DNA from: Deroplatys truncata
Lineage: Eukaryota > Arthropoda > Insecta > Mantodea > Mantidae
Length of the DNA stretch: 64,000 nucleotides
Direction: 5' to 3'
Assembly (NCBI GenBank): GCA_030765065.1
Contig: CM060986.1
Coordinates: 72,967,573-73,031,572 of the forward strand
Below the pieces are notes generated by a model that had not been told where the DNA came from, did not search any database, and saw nothing but the letters and a program-made list of their open reading frames with translations. A program made the position numbers and the translations under genes. Shown one piece after another: positions 1 to 10,659 of this stretch. How positions within the stretch are numbered: position 1 is the first letter of the stretch; each line of letters starts with the position of its first letter.

Positions 1-420
1 TTTGAGGGTTACATTATTGTTCTACATTGTCCTTATCAGACACATTGTTGTTTACGTCCCTCTTGACTGGTAGGCCACGAGTAGTGGGGTACAGCGTCAG
101 TCTCAATTAGGATTCCGTGAGTAACGGACCGCGTGTGTAAGCCGGGCTTTGGATCGGTGGACATCTCCTCCCACCTTCCATTTTTAATAATGTAGGAACC
201 CCAAACGGTTGGGAACTAAATCTAGAAATGTGTGAGTAGATTTGTGAAATGGATTTTGTACAGTAAAAAACCACGCCTTCCTCTTAACCTCCACACTATG
301 TTTCGATCCTCCGAAGCCAGTATACGTCCCCTCAAGGTGCGTGCTGGGTACTCAAAACTAATTTAATTTTCATGTGAACTTTTAGGCCATCCACCCAGCA
401 TGTAACAATACTTCCAGACT
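1..420. other. No recognisable feature
   Basis: AT-rich non-coding sequence. I see no exon, transposase homology or terminal repeat here. Confidence 0.5.
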
Positions 421-500
421 CTGGGGAGAATAGGGAATTATCCTGGCTGGAGAAGACTTCCCATCTCCAGCCGGGAATCGAACCCGGGACCCTTCACACA
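421..500 (-). repeat. tRNA-like SINE fragment
   Basis: Read on the minus strand, the right part gives a B-box-like GGTTCGATTCCCGG preceded by GGGTCCC, as in the T arm of a tRNA. The body running leftward is short and no A box is preserved. This is a fragment of a tRNA-derived SINE, not a tRNA gene. Confidence 0.45.
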
Positions 501-505
501 GTTTT

Positions 506-1130
506 ATAAGTATTTTGCATTACCTCTAAAAATTAATTAAATATATCTCTCTTAAACTATCTGGGTCATACGATTATTGTAATTAGCGACGCTTACAAAC
601 TGATGTTACACAATTAATTAAATACAGATAATATCGATTAAATAAGCAAATTTTATAGGGTTTAAGAGGCAGTACAAATTCAGCACACACACCCAAAAAG
701 CGCGTTTTACTAATTGTTTTTAATTCAGGAGATCTCAAAACCATGATATCCCATGAAATCTCGATACCCAGTTTTTGGGAGAATACTGTGCTTGCTCTAT
801 GTGAAGAGTATTGGCCGTTTCTATGTAGATAAAGAATAACATATCAGAATCCTTGTGTTTAGGCGTTTATTTTCAGAGACTGTGAAGCTACTTTACTCTG
901 TCATGTTGGTGAAATTGTCTTATTGCCTGAAGTCGTTCGATGAACCGTATAACATGTCTGTCCTCTGCTTCGAGACAAAGTGCTGACAATCAATAGATCG
1001 CTACACATACTCGCAGGATCTTTGAAGTTCAATTAATGGCGCGAAACGAACTTTATCTGCGTATCCTTACGCCCTGAGCGTGGGAAATTCAACAGGCCAC
1101 TATTTTTATTTTAGAAGTAGGTGCAGCAAC
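506..1130. other. No recognisable feature
   Basis: AT-rich sequence with no convincing coding or repeat signal. Parts near 1100 may be decayed flank of the R1 repeat that follows. Confidence 0.45.
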
Positions 1131-1139
1131 AAGCAGTTT

Positions 1140-1775
1140 TGTTCGCTAAATACCAAAGTTGGTATTTAAGTTCAATACCTACCGTAGATTTTTAAGAAAA
1201 TTCCCACACACCAAACTACCTATAGAAACAAGTTCTATATTTTTGATTTTCTCTAAAATGGTTCTAACGACTTGGACTAAAATACCCATTTAAACTATTT
1301 AGATGACAAAATGCAAATCTTGAATTTTCTGGCATAGTCTGTGAAGTTTTCTTCTTTCGGAAGGACTTTTGTGCAATTGTGTATAATACAAAATATGCAA
1401 GTAGATCTCTTTAGAATACGTAATTTATTTCAATTTTTTTTATATCAGCAATTTTTTAGTTATGGGTTATTATTGGTTTGAATTTTTCAATGTTTGTTAT
1501 TTTTAAATGCTGTCGTTATTCAGTTGTTTCTCGCAATGTCATATAAAGACTATGGAATTTTAAGACCAGCATATAACGTCCAGATTTCTTAAACATTTGA
1601 CTATCGCTATTCCCTTTGTATCTGTAACGAAATATGTGATGTAGCTATTTCTGCAAAGGTTTATTTGTATTAAAATGTTGTGGATAGAACAATAAGCTTT
1701 AGTGAAAATAGTTTGCATACCCACTAATAAACGATAGAGGGTAGAGAAAACCGTATGTATGTATCACATTAGATT
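1140..1775 (+). repeat. R1 repeat, decayed, forward
   Basis: Matches the second half of the R1 consensus in order: the 'accaaa.ttggtattta.gttca.tac' block, the 'gaattttctgg' block, a cleaved-looking CTATCGCT region, and a terminus reading GTAGAGAAA. The first ~200 bp of the consensus is absent or unrecognisable. Same orientation as the fuller copy at 5521. Confidence 0.55.
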
Positions 1776-1784
1776 TTTTTTTCT

Positions 1785-2235
1785 TGAGTTATGCTACTCA
1801 CACATGCGTGTAGTCACTTTTCTAATTTTGTTTACTGAGGTGACCTCAGAACCTGTATTTTCAGTGAAATTTCGATATCGAAATTTTTTGGTGAAATGCA
1901 ATAATTTCCCTTTAGTATCCACTAGTTAACATTTTCCTAGAGCAGAGAAAGTAAAAAAAAATCAAATGTTTGATATTTACATGTCTTTCTCTACCCCAGT
2001 CGATTATTTTTGTATAATCTATTTTGCAAACTATTATAAAATCTTAGTTTTATATCGAGTTAAACGTTTGCAAAATCGTTTCATCATACATTTATTGTAG
2101 GTACAAAGGGAATAGAGTAGGCTGAATCGATAGTTAAATCTTTTAAAAGCGGATCGCTATATGCTAGCCTTTAAGTTCCTCTCTTTGCATGACCACGAAA
2201 ATTAAGGAATGGCGGCTTAGCACTTCAAAAATAAC
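1785..2235 (-). repeat. R1 repeat fragments, reverse
   Basis: 1787-1960 is the terminal block of a reverse R1 copy (GAGTTATGCT, then a CGATATCGAAATTTT block, ending AGAGAAAGTAAAA). 1983-2235 is the opening block of another reverse copy (TCTTTCTCTAC, then GTAGGTACAAAGGGAATAGAG). They are two truncated copies side by side, or one rearranged copy. Confidence 0.5.
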
Positions 2236-3180
2236 TCTGATACCGTAATTGCTGAACGGGAAGATATAAAAAATAAAGAAATGATAGTAAGACAAAGAAA
2301 TAATTGCAATAAATAATTTCAGTATATTAATACAATGCAGCAGTGTATAATATAAGCTTGAGTTAAAAGCTTTGTCAGAAAGATAGTAATTGGCGAGTTA
2401 AGTTAACCAAAAGCATTAGTAACAGACGAGGGTAGAATACATTAGCTTAAAGATTCTTGGAATTCAGTTAGGTTATAAACTCAGTATGTTTGCAGAGTCA
2501 TGTAGGCCAGAATTGTGGAAAAACTCTGAGAGTTTAGCCAGGCCTTCGTAGGAACAAGAAAACAGTTCAGAGACTCATACACAGGATTTTTATGATTGAG
2601 ACGCGTATGTAGTAACGTTGGTGGGAATAAAGTGGGAGCTTGAGTTAAGAAATAGGTGTGCAATTTTAATCAGACACACATTCGTTCGTGCACACATTCG
2701 TGACTTAATCTGGTGATTACTCGTGTATTACTTTAAGCGCTCATTGACGCTCTTGAGTGAGTAAGATTTAGCGGCCATCGGGAGGGGTTTTACCCGTAAG
2801 CATTTGCGACACACGCAGTTGCGTTTCTAGTTTCTTACATTGCGGAAACAGTTACTTCGAAATGCAAAATTGATACCGCAAAAGTTAACGGGTATAATAA
2901 GTCAATTATTATAGTTTCGGGGCTAAGATTCATAATCAAATTCTTCAAACGGTCGGCAACGTGCTTCAATAGCTCAAGTATTAGATCACATTAAACTTCT
3001 CAATCAATTTAAACTGTTATCCTTTCACTACGCCTACATATACCCTGAGAGAAAGTACTCATAGCTCTACCGCTGGAGCAGCTGGCGCACTAGGCAATAG
3101 AAAGAGCTACATCAGAAGCAGGTAAAGTAAACGGCTTCAAAATTGTCCCACCATCGCGGCATTATACAAACTGGTTGTTT
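2236..3180. other. No recognisable feature
   Basis: Non-coding. The one short open frame here (about 60 codons, minus strand) has no recognisable similarity. Confidence 0.5.
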
Positions 3181-3821
3181 ATCTTCCGCAAAATATTTTT
3201 TAAAGAACTTATTTTTCTATCTGGTTTGTGTTCATCTTGATGAACGTTTGCAATATGTTTTCATTACCGATACATTTCTTTGTAGGTACAAGGGGAATAC
3301 AGCAGACTGAAGCGATAGTCAACGTTTTCAAAAGCGGGTCATCGTGCTGACCCTGAGATTACTCTCTGCCTGACAGTTGAATGGCTACTTAGCTCTTAAA
3401 ATGTAAGTATTCACCATTTCCTTAATAATGGATACCTATTTAAATGCCATAAAAGTTTATTTGACATAGATTGTGTGTTTTAATGTGGTTTACATCTTTT
3501 GTGCAGTAGGTTTTGTCTATCTCTTATGAATTAATTTATTACCAGTCAGTAGGTACATAAAATTATAATTCGTTCAGGATGAAGAGGACTCAACAGGCTA
3601 TTCCCAGAAAATGCAAGATACACCTATGCGTTATTGGTCATGCAAATATGTTAAACATGCAGTTTTTAATCAAAATCGTTAGCTATTTTTGACAAAATAG
3701 AATATAGATAACGAAAACTCTTTCAAATGGCAGTTTGGGCGGCATATTTTCTTAAAAATCTTTGTGTCTCATCTTTGAAAGATCTGAATTGAAGTATTCA
3801 TGTGACATTTCGTTTTTGTCT

Positions 3822-4789
3822 AATGTCGTCCTTCGTGGTGTAGTGGTTATCATGCTAACCTCTAATTCCCAAGGTACGGGTTCAAACCCCTAAATTTACG
3901 GCATGTAAGAAAACCTCAAGCCTGATAAAGAGGTCCCTGAGAAAAATTGCCGGTCTTTCATACCCAGTATACAGGGAGAGCCAAAAAACTACGAACCGGC
4001 TGTACGGTATTTTCTTGTCCGCGTCCTCGGCGCTCGTTGCCGTTTGCCGCTATCATAAAAAGGCGCGGATGAAACCATACATTTTTAAAACTACTTTTAA
4101 AGGCTTTACTTACCAACTTTATGAAAGGAAACGCTGAAACTGGCCACGTTGTTGTCCGTACATTTTTGGCACCTCTTTAGGAAACTATCCATCACTCGCC
4201 GTAGTTCACTTGAGAAACGCTGACAATTTCCTGGCGGTTATTTTGTTTTAATTCTTCCAGGGTGTGTGGGTTTGTCTTGTATACTTTGTTTTAAGTTACT
4301 CCAGAGACAGAAATCGCAGGGGATTAGGTCGGGGGACCACAAATCTCTACTAATAAATCTGTCCTCAAACGCACTTTCAATTGTTCTCATCGAAATATTG
4401 GCCGTATGAACTGTTGCAGGGCCTTGTTAAAAACAGTCAAAATCACGCTCTCTGTCTGTTAATTCTCTAAAAACAGGGGGCAAAATTGTATTCACGTATG
4501 CACGGGCTTCAACTATTGACTCGGAAAAAAATGGATGCCAAAAATGGATGGCCAGTTTCAGCATCTCCTTTCATAATGTTGGTAAGTAAGGCCTTTAAAA
4601 GTAGTTTTAAAAATGTATGGTTTCATCCACGTCTTTCTATGATAGCGGCAGACGGCAACCAGCGCCGAGGACGCGGACAGGAAAAACATCGCGCAGCCGG
4701 TTCCTAGTTTTTTGGCTCTCTCTGTAAAATGGGACGCTAAGGACCACAGCAGTTAAAGAAGGTCCATAAATAAAAAATTAAAAAAAAAA
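3822..4789 (+). mobile_element. tRNA-derived SINE (family S1), interrupted
   Basis: Starts with the S1 head: A-box-like GTGTAGTGGTTATCATGCTA and B-box GGGTTCAAACCCC. The conserved body block CCTCAAGCCTGATAAAGAGG follows, and it ends in an A-rich tail after 'ccataaataaa'. Part of the body between head and block is missing. The fold-back element at 3972-4724 splits it at a TA. With that removed, the S1 sequence reads on as TATAaaatgggacgc, as in the copy at 6959. A 10-bp target duplication flanks the whole unit. Confidence 0.8.
3972..4724. mobile_element. Fold-back Tc1/mariner-like element F1 (DUF4817 family)
   Basis: Termini are inverted: CAGGGAGAGCCAAAAAACTA at the left and the complement of CAGAGAGAGCCAAAAAACTA at the right, flanked by TA. 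The left arm (to about 4540) is the antisense 3' part of a DUF4817-type transposase gene. The right arm (about 4545-4724) is the sense 3' end of the same gene, so the two ends fold back on each other. The right arm is much shorter than the left, which marks an internal deletion relative to F3 at 13928. No intact frame. Inserted in a SINE. Confidence 0.8.
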
Positions 4790-4972
4790 GTTTTTGTCTT
4801 GTGCTGTTCATAGATACACACCGGAGGACGTTTTTGTAAAAGTGTTATTTTCTTTAATTCAAGGGAGCTCATGGCGTGTATTTTCAATGAAATTGCATAC
4901 CTACCTAATTTTTGGGTAGAATACAATACCTTCTTTAATTACTTTAGGTAAGTGGTAGAGAATGTAAAAATG

Positions 4973-5275
4973 CTTCCCACGTAGAAGGATGTTCCGCGGT
5001 TTTCGCTCCCGTAGAAAGCGTAGGGTATCTGCACGGACAGCGCGAAACGCTCGGCATGTGGGTGTCAGTTTTGAGGTGAGGGAGACTGTCCTGGTAGGCG
5101 GACCCCACACGGAGACGGAACCTCCACTATTGGTCCCCGTCATGGGTGAGATGTATCCAGGGTGGGGCCTACTAAGGCAAAGAGATGACGGACAAGCACT
5201 GATCTTGCGCTGGAGTGCAGCCAAACACACACGCTGCAACGCCTTCTGGGTAAACGTCTGCAGTGACCCGTGATT
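4973..5275. other. GC-rich segment, unidentified
   Basis: A sharply GC-richer block between AT-rich R1 copies. It carries overlapping open frames of about 94 codons (+, from 4989) and 112 codons (-, ending at 4901). Neither shows a motif I recognise, and open frames are expected in GC-rich DNA. It may be a remnant of a mobile element or a retrocopy. Confidence 0.25.
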
Positions 5276-5520
5276 AATAGCACCTTCAGCTCAGGTTCAA
5301 ATTAATTCACAGATGAGAGAAATTCTTGTTCACAAAAAGCTTTTCTTTTGCATTTAATACCAGTTGATCAGAGTCAGTGAACTTTCCTATTTGGATTCTT
5401 GTAGAAATGCTTTAATCCTCAGGTCTACAACCGCAGTTCCTTTCTCATTATTGCGTTAACTGAGAAGTTTCTTCCCTATTATTCATTCTTTGTCACACAT
5501 TCTCTCACTATCTCTCCCTC
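5276..5520. other. No recognisable feature
   Basis: Non-coding, with a CT-rich run near 5500 just before the next R1 copy. Confidence 0.4.
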
Positions 5521-5678
5521 GTGTTATATTTACATGACTTTCTCTACTTTTTCAGTACAGTACAGTAGGGGAAGTATTGTATTCCACCCAAAAATTCGAT
5601 ACCGGGATTTCACCTGAAATATATGTTTTGAGGCCCCCTGAATCAAAAAAAAAAAAAAGCATTTTTGGAAATATGTCC

Positions 5679-5709
<31 letters not shown>

Positions 5710-6412
5710 TGTCTGTGAACAGCATAACTCAGAATCGAACAGTCGGATAAACACCAAACTTGGTATTTAGGTTCAGTATCTTCCAGAGATGCGACACAAA
5801 GGTTTTCAAGAACCCCCCACCCCAGATTACCCATTACATGGTACATTTTTCGAAAATTTTAATTTTCTCAAAAATGGCTAACGATTTTTATTAAAATATC
5901 ATATGTTTAAGATATTTTCATGACAAATAAAATGTATATCTTGATTTTCTGGGAATGTCTCCAAAAGTATTCTTCATTGTGAACGACTTTTGCACAACTG
6001 GTAAACCATAAGAGATAGACAAAATTTTACTACACAAAAAATGTAGATCGCGTTAAAATACACAAGTTATGTCATATACATTTTTTGTTTTTGAGTGAAC
6101 CATTTTCGAGATATTGCTTGTTATTCCCATTTTTGTCTTCGATATGTAAAGAGTATTAATCTGTGGCAAAGAGAATGGTGCTGCACATAGCAACCAGCTA
6201 TTAAGAGTAATGTCTATGCTTAAAGGCTAATGTATTTCTATATTGCCCTTGTAAATATGTATTCCCCTTACATCTACAAGAAAACTAGCAATAAGATAGA
6301 GTCTGCAAATGTTTATCTCGATTAACATGAAGTAGACGGAGAATAAGCGTTTGTAAAAATAGTTTGTACAAGAGTAGAGAAAGTCATGTGAGTGTAACCA
6401 TCAGATTTTTTT
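5521..6412 (+). repeat. R1 repeat, full-length forward copy
   Basis: One of the best full-length copies, about 0.89 kb. The left end reads GTGTTATATTTACATGACTT and TCTCTAC. The right end carries GTAGAGAAAGTCATGTGAG and TGTAAC, giving imperfect inverted termini of about 25 bp. An internal (GT)n tract sits at about 5678-5712 after an A-run. No transposase is seen, so the element looks non-autonomous. Its class is not established. Confidence 0.7.
5678..5712. repeat. (GT)n microsatellite inside R1
   Basis: GT dinucleotide run within the R1 copy. Equivalent positions in other copies (about 6580-6630, 42436-42470) carry shorter GT/TCTG-type runs, so the tract is part of the element. Confidence 0.85.
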
Positions 6413-6448
6413 ATACAGTACTAAATACTATTCTTACGAAAACTTATT

Positions 6449-7632
6449 ACTTTCTCTACTACGTATAGTAAGTAGGGGAAGTATTGTATTCCACCCAAAA
6501 ATTCGACACCGAGATTTCACCGGAAATACATGTTTTGAGACCCCTGAATCCAAAAAAAAGCATTTTTGGAAACATGTCCGTGTGCGTGTCTGTGTGTCTG
6601 TCTGCCAGTGTGTCTGTGTGTCTGTGAACAGCATAACTCAGAAACGAACAGTCGGATAAACACCAAACTTGGTATTTAGGTTTAGTATCTTCCAGAGATG
6701 CGACACGAAGGTTTTCAAGAAAATCCCCCCACCCCAGATTACACTTTACATGGAACATTTTTCGAAAATTTAATTGTTCTCAAAAATGGCTCAAACGATT
6801 TTGATTAAAAGATCATATGTTTAAGATATTTTCATGATAAATGAAATGTATATCTCGAATTTTCTGGGAATGTTTTCATAGGTATTCTTCATTGTGAACG
6901 ACTTTTGCATAACTGGTAAACCATAAGAGATAGACAAGTTTTACTACACAAAAAATGTCGTCCTCCGTGGACTAGTGGTACCGTGCTAGCCTCTGGTTCC
7001 CGAGGTCGCGGGTTCAAACCCGGCGGAGGGCGATGGATTTTTTCGGGCGTAAAAATCGTTAGCACGGCTTCCTTCGGAAGGAAAGTAAAGCCGGTGGTCC
7101 CGTGTCGTAGATTTACGGCACGTAAAAGAACCTCAAGCCTGATAAAGAGGCCTCTGAGCAAAATTACAGGTGTTTCACGCCCAATATAGAATGGGACGCT
7201 AAGAACCATAGTAGTTAAAGAGCGTCCATAAATAAAACTCAATTTTTTTTTTACACAAAAAATGTAGATCGCGTTAAAATACACATATACAGTCATATAC
7301 AGTTTTTTGTTGTGTGAACCACTTTCGAGATATTGCTTGTTATTCCCTTAAATTTTCCAATACTTATACATTTTCTCAAATGGAAATTCGTTATTCATTT
7401 TTTTTTGTCCTGGTAATGCAAAGAGAATGGAATACTCCACATAGCAATCAGCTCTTAAAATATTTGACTATCGCTTAAAACCAATTACCCTTGCATCTAC
7501 AAGAAAATTAGCAATAAGATTAATATCTCGATATCTCGATTAACATGAAGCATATGGAGAATAAGCGTTTGTAAAAATAGTTTGTACAAGAGTAGAGAAG
7601 GTCATGTAGGTGTAACACATCAGATTTTTTTC
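6449..7632 (+). repeat. R1 repeat, forward, with SINE insertion
   Basis: Second forward copy, starting only about 40 bp after the previous one ends. Left end ACTTTCTCTACTACG; right end GAGTAGAGAAGGTCATG followed by the CAGATTTTTT tail block. Interrupted at 6959-7251 by a SINE with a 14-bp target duplication. Removing it restores a copy of about 0.88 kb. Confidence 0.75.
6959..7251 (+). mobile_element. tRNA-derived SINE (family S1), best copy
   Basis: A 293-bp SINE with a complete tRNA-like head: A-box region GTGGACTAGTGGTACCGTGC and B-box GGGTTCAAACCC. The body contains GGGCGTAAAAATCG, CCTTCGGAAGG and CCTCAAGCCTGATAAAGAGG, and ends AATAAAACTCAATTTTTTTT. The target duplication TACACAAAAAATGT is at 6945-6958 and 7252-7265. 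Transcription would be by RNA polymerase III from the internal boxes, with mobilisation by a partner LINE. Other S1 copies lie at 3822, 26544, 40013, 50458, 59187 and 62290. Confidence 0.88.
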
Positions 7633-8290
7633 TATCTGCGTCATGTTATTCGAGATAAACAGTTGCAGAAATAGTTCATTACACATTTCGTTGTAAGTAT
7701 AAAGGTCACAAAGGAAATCGAATCGATAACCAGATGTTCAAAAGCGAGTGGCTGTATGCTGGCCTTGAAATTCCTTACTCTATGATATCGCGAAAAACAA
7801 CTGAATAGCAGCGGCGTTTAGAAAAAAAACATTACAAAGTAGCTATTGAAAAATGCAGCCAATAACAACGGATATCTTCGAAATGACTGATGCCTCAAGA
7901 AAGTCATTTGAAATAAATTATTATTGTGTTTTTTAAACCTTTGTGTAGTGCGTTTATGCCTATCTCTTAACATTACCTCTTAACGTTTACCAGCTATAAA
8001 AAATTATACAAAATTCCTTCCGAATAAGGAGAACTTCACAGCCTATTACCAGAAAAGTCAACGTATGTATAGACACATTTTATTTGTCAAGTAATTGTCT
8101 TAAATTTTGGTGTTTTAATCAAAATTGTTAGAGGCATTGTGAGAATATAATAACGTTTCGCAAAATGTTCAATGTTAAGGTTAGTTTTAGATGGGAGGGG
8201 ATTTCTTAAACATTTTCATGTCGCATCTTTGAAACACACCTATTGAATTGAAATACCAAGTTTTGGTGTTTGTCCTGAAGCAACATACAG
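7633..8290 (-). repeat. R1 repeat, reverse, 3'-truncated
   Basis: Reverse R1 copy with the 'acatttcgttgtaagta' opening block, the central block, and the 'tttggtgtttgtcc' block. The terminal GT and TIR part is missing; a short unrelated stretch and a fold-back scrap follow. Confidence 0.6.
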
Positions 8291-8334
8291 TACTAGACAC
8301 GGACAAACTAATACAATAACAATAATAATAACAA

Positions 8335-8459
8335 GTAGTTTTAAAATGTTGTATGGTTTCATCCGCACCTTTTATGATAGCAGCAGACGGCAACGAGCGC
8401 CGAGGACGCGGACAGGAAAAACGCCGCGCAGTCGGTTAGTAGTTTTTTGGCTCACTCTG
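8335..8459. mobile_element. Fold-back element fragment F2, right end only
   Basis: Matches the right terminus of F1/F3/F4: 'tggtttcatccgc', then the GGCAACGAGCGCCGAGGACG block, ending in the complement of CAGAGTGAGCCAAAAAACTA next to a TA. The left arm is absent. Confidence 0.7.
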
Positions 8460-8758
8460 TAGTTAGTCATAAGAATTTCTATGCATTGAAGCCACGAAGG
8501 AAGGAAATAAGGTTGTCGTTGGACTATAGGCAGAGAGGTCGAGATAACAAACCACCCTTCCCAATCCTCGTAAAGTCTTTTGGCATTTTCAGACAGCGCT
8601 CGGGCCAGATTTTATCTTCCTTGGCATCTATTGTTTTGTAGTCTTTGGTTTGAGTGCAGATAAGTTGAAGCTAACTGCTTAAGAATTCTTATGCCTGGTA
8701 ATAATTGACAGAAGTGAAATAAATGAATTTAAGAATCGAACATACCATGTTCAACGTA
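8460..8758. other. No recognisable feature
   Basis: Non-coding. A 64-codon open frame at 8447-8641 has no recognisable similarity and overlaps the fold-back end. Confidence 0.45.

Positions 8759-8823
<65 letters not shown>
8759..8823. repeat. (ATT)n-(ATTT)n microsatellite
   Basis: Compound array: about 12 ATT units followed by about 7 ATTT units. Confidence 0.95.
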
Positions 8824-9019
8824 CAAACAATTAATATTTTATTTCCCTGAAAAGTGAATGAAGGTTGCGAGGGCGATATTGAACATTTCTAAAATGCCAT
8901 GTTTCTAAAAACAAATGAAGTTTCTATAGGTAGGTATATCTGACAGCTACTTTCTAATGTTTTGTGAATTAATTACGGTGTAGTTGCACTAATAGTTTTT
9001 TAATTATCATCTTTAAAGA

Positions 9020-9500
9020 TTTTTTGTTCACCAAAAATTAATTTCACTGCAGAACATTTTCGAGCTATGACCAAGGTACCAATTTACAATTGGTGCAGCG
9101 AATTCAAAAGAGATCGGTTTTTTCTTAGTGATGAATTTCGTACAGGACGCCCAACAACTGTTCTTAATGATGAAAATATTGCTGCTGTTCGAGTAATGCT
9201 TGAAGTAGATCGACGGAGATCTTATGAATTTATTTGGGCGACATTGGTCATTATCCACAACATTTTACATGAACAGCTAGCCGCGAGAAAACTTTGTGGT
9301 CGATGGATTCCACATAAACTGACTCCCAATCAAAAGCAACAATGCAAGAAAAACTCGGGAAAAATTCCAAGGTGGCACTTCAAATTTGGTAAGGAATATC
9401 GTTACTGGTGATGAATCTTGGCTTCATTGTTATGATCCTGAAAAGAAAAGTCAATTGGCTCCACAGCATATCAGAAACTGATCAACGGACATTTTAAGCA
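9020..9500 (+). pseudogene. mariner transposase fragment
   Basis: The frame 9067-9411 encodes a decayed N-terminal half of a mariner transposase. It contains a helix-turn-helix region followed by an FRTGRPTT-type linker, then the family signature IHNILHEQLAARKLCGRWIP followed by HKLTPNQK. After a frameshift, about 9388-9440 continues with NIVTGDESWLHCYDPE-like codons, which hold the first catalytic Asp of the DD34D triad. The C-terminal half, including the other two Asp residues, is missing. I found no terminal repeats. It is a truncated dead copy of a different mariner lineage from those at 17287, 18548 and 55160. Confidence 0.75.
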
Positions 9501-9711
9501 ATAGCCCAGAACATTATTTTTCTCTGTGGTTAAGACTATTTCATCTAAGATTCCATAATGTTTAGTTGTGGCCTGAGAGTGGGGAATCTTCATATACAAC
9601 AATTTCGTCCTATTTCGTTGTACCTATATTATGTATTATGTGAAAGCTGTGTAGCATTTATGTTGTGAAATGACCATGGGACCATTGAGAATGTATAAAG
9701 ACTTAAAATAT
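9500..9711. other. No recognisable feature
   Basis: AT-rich spacer between the mariner scrap and the gypsy element. It ends with AAATAT, whose last four bases form the gypsy target duplication. Confidence 0.4.
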
Positions 9712-10045
9712 TGTGACGCAGCTATGGGCCTCAGTTATTGGTAGAGGGCGCCGAACGGCCGACCCATTGACCTGGGAAGAGATAATTTGACGGGATAGCG
9801 CTCTTGCCCAGCGTAAACACCAGAAGCAATATCGAGAGATAACCGGAATCTTCTGGAAGTTTCCCTTCTCCCCTCCTCCCGAATATTCTAGAACTCTCTT
9901 GAAATTTCCAGTGGCTATCTATATAAGCGAGTGTGCTCGCGAGTTAGTGAATTCATTTCTGGTGCGAATAAAGTGCGCCCACTCCCGAAGACGCTGCCGT
10001 GCAAACGGCAACCAGTGCTGAAGCATTACTACGCGAAGGAGAGTG
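9712..10045 (+). repeat. gypsy 5' LTR (truncated at its 3' side)
   Basis: Starts TGTGACGCAG. Has a TATA box TATATAAG at 9920-9927 and a polyadenylation signal AATAAA at 9967-9972. It is shorter than the 3' LTR, and its exact 3' boundary is uncertain because the internal deletion begins close by. Confidence 0.7.
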
Positions 10046-10659
10046 TTGCAGCCTTACGCCTAGTAACAGTGCAGCTTTCAATCAGTAGGGATGAGGAGAC
10101 CTTGAGGAGGGAGCAACTGGAGGATCGAGACATAGGGCCGATCCTGAAGGATAAAAATCTGGCGTACGACCAGCATGGACGGATGTCGCTCCCAGAGGCA
10201 TGATCTATAAGTCATTGGACCCAGTGTAACTCTCTGGTGGTCTGGAGCGGTGTGTTGAAGAGAATGTGCGAGTCCGAAAAATCAAGATTTAGCAGCTACT
10301 GCTTCCGAGGAGTTGTCCTCGAGGGAATCCATACCGGTACTATCGGAGGGCACTGAATTTGAATTGTCCATGAAGAAGCTACGTCGCCGATTCTGTTCGT
10401 TTGCATCTGCGACGTGGAGAGGCGGTGCCAGGAATGCAACATCTGCGCGGCTCGTATGGCTCTATCGTCCCATTGAGGACTGAAGGGAGGTCGCCAACGC
10501 TATCACGTTCCTAGGACGGCCTGTATGATGCAATCACCCGTATCAACGATGTGGTATACCGCATTCGGCGCCAACCCCGAGGGACGTTGATGACGGTCCG
10601 CCTTGATGACTTGCTCCATATCGCGGAGTTGCTCGGGACGAGCTCTGAAGAGGGAGCTA
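10040..10659 (+). pseudogene. gypsy pol remnant (RNase H-integrase spacer and integrase)
   Basis: In the frame open from about 9931 to 10203, EEQL-type sequence REQLEDRDIGPILKDKN matches the conserved stretch between RNase H and integrase in Ty3/gypsy Pol. In a shifted frame near 10215-10290, HWTQCNSLVVWSGVLKRM follows, the 'W..SLV...GVL.R' block before the integrase zinc finger. Near 10380-10450 the cysteine pair of the HHCC finger (RRCQECNICAAR) appears, again shifted. Near 10520-10600, INDVVYRIRRQPRG and VRLDDL give the Pol C-terminus. The integrase catalytic DDE core is absent and several frameshifts separate the blocks. It cannot make a functional protein. Confidence 0.8.

Larger units (their letters stand above)
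3185..4972 (-). repeat. R1 repeat, reverse, split by a SINE
   Basis: A reverse R1 copy running 3185-3821 and resuming at 4790. The interruption is a SINE (3822-4789) flanked by the 10-bp duplication GTTTTTGTCT at 3812-3821 and 4790-4799. After the insertion the copy continues through the TGCTGTTCA block to a terminus reading GTAGAGAATGTAA. The SINE is itself split by a fold-back element at 3972-4724. Confidence 0.75.

Noticed and set aside
6889-7296. 135-codon minus-strand frame
   Set aside because: It lies across the S1 SINE. Similar frames occur in each S1 copy, so they are SINE shadows.
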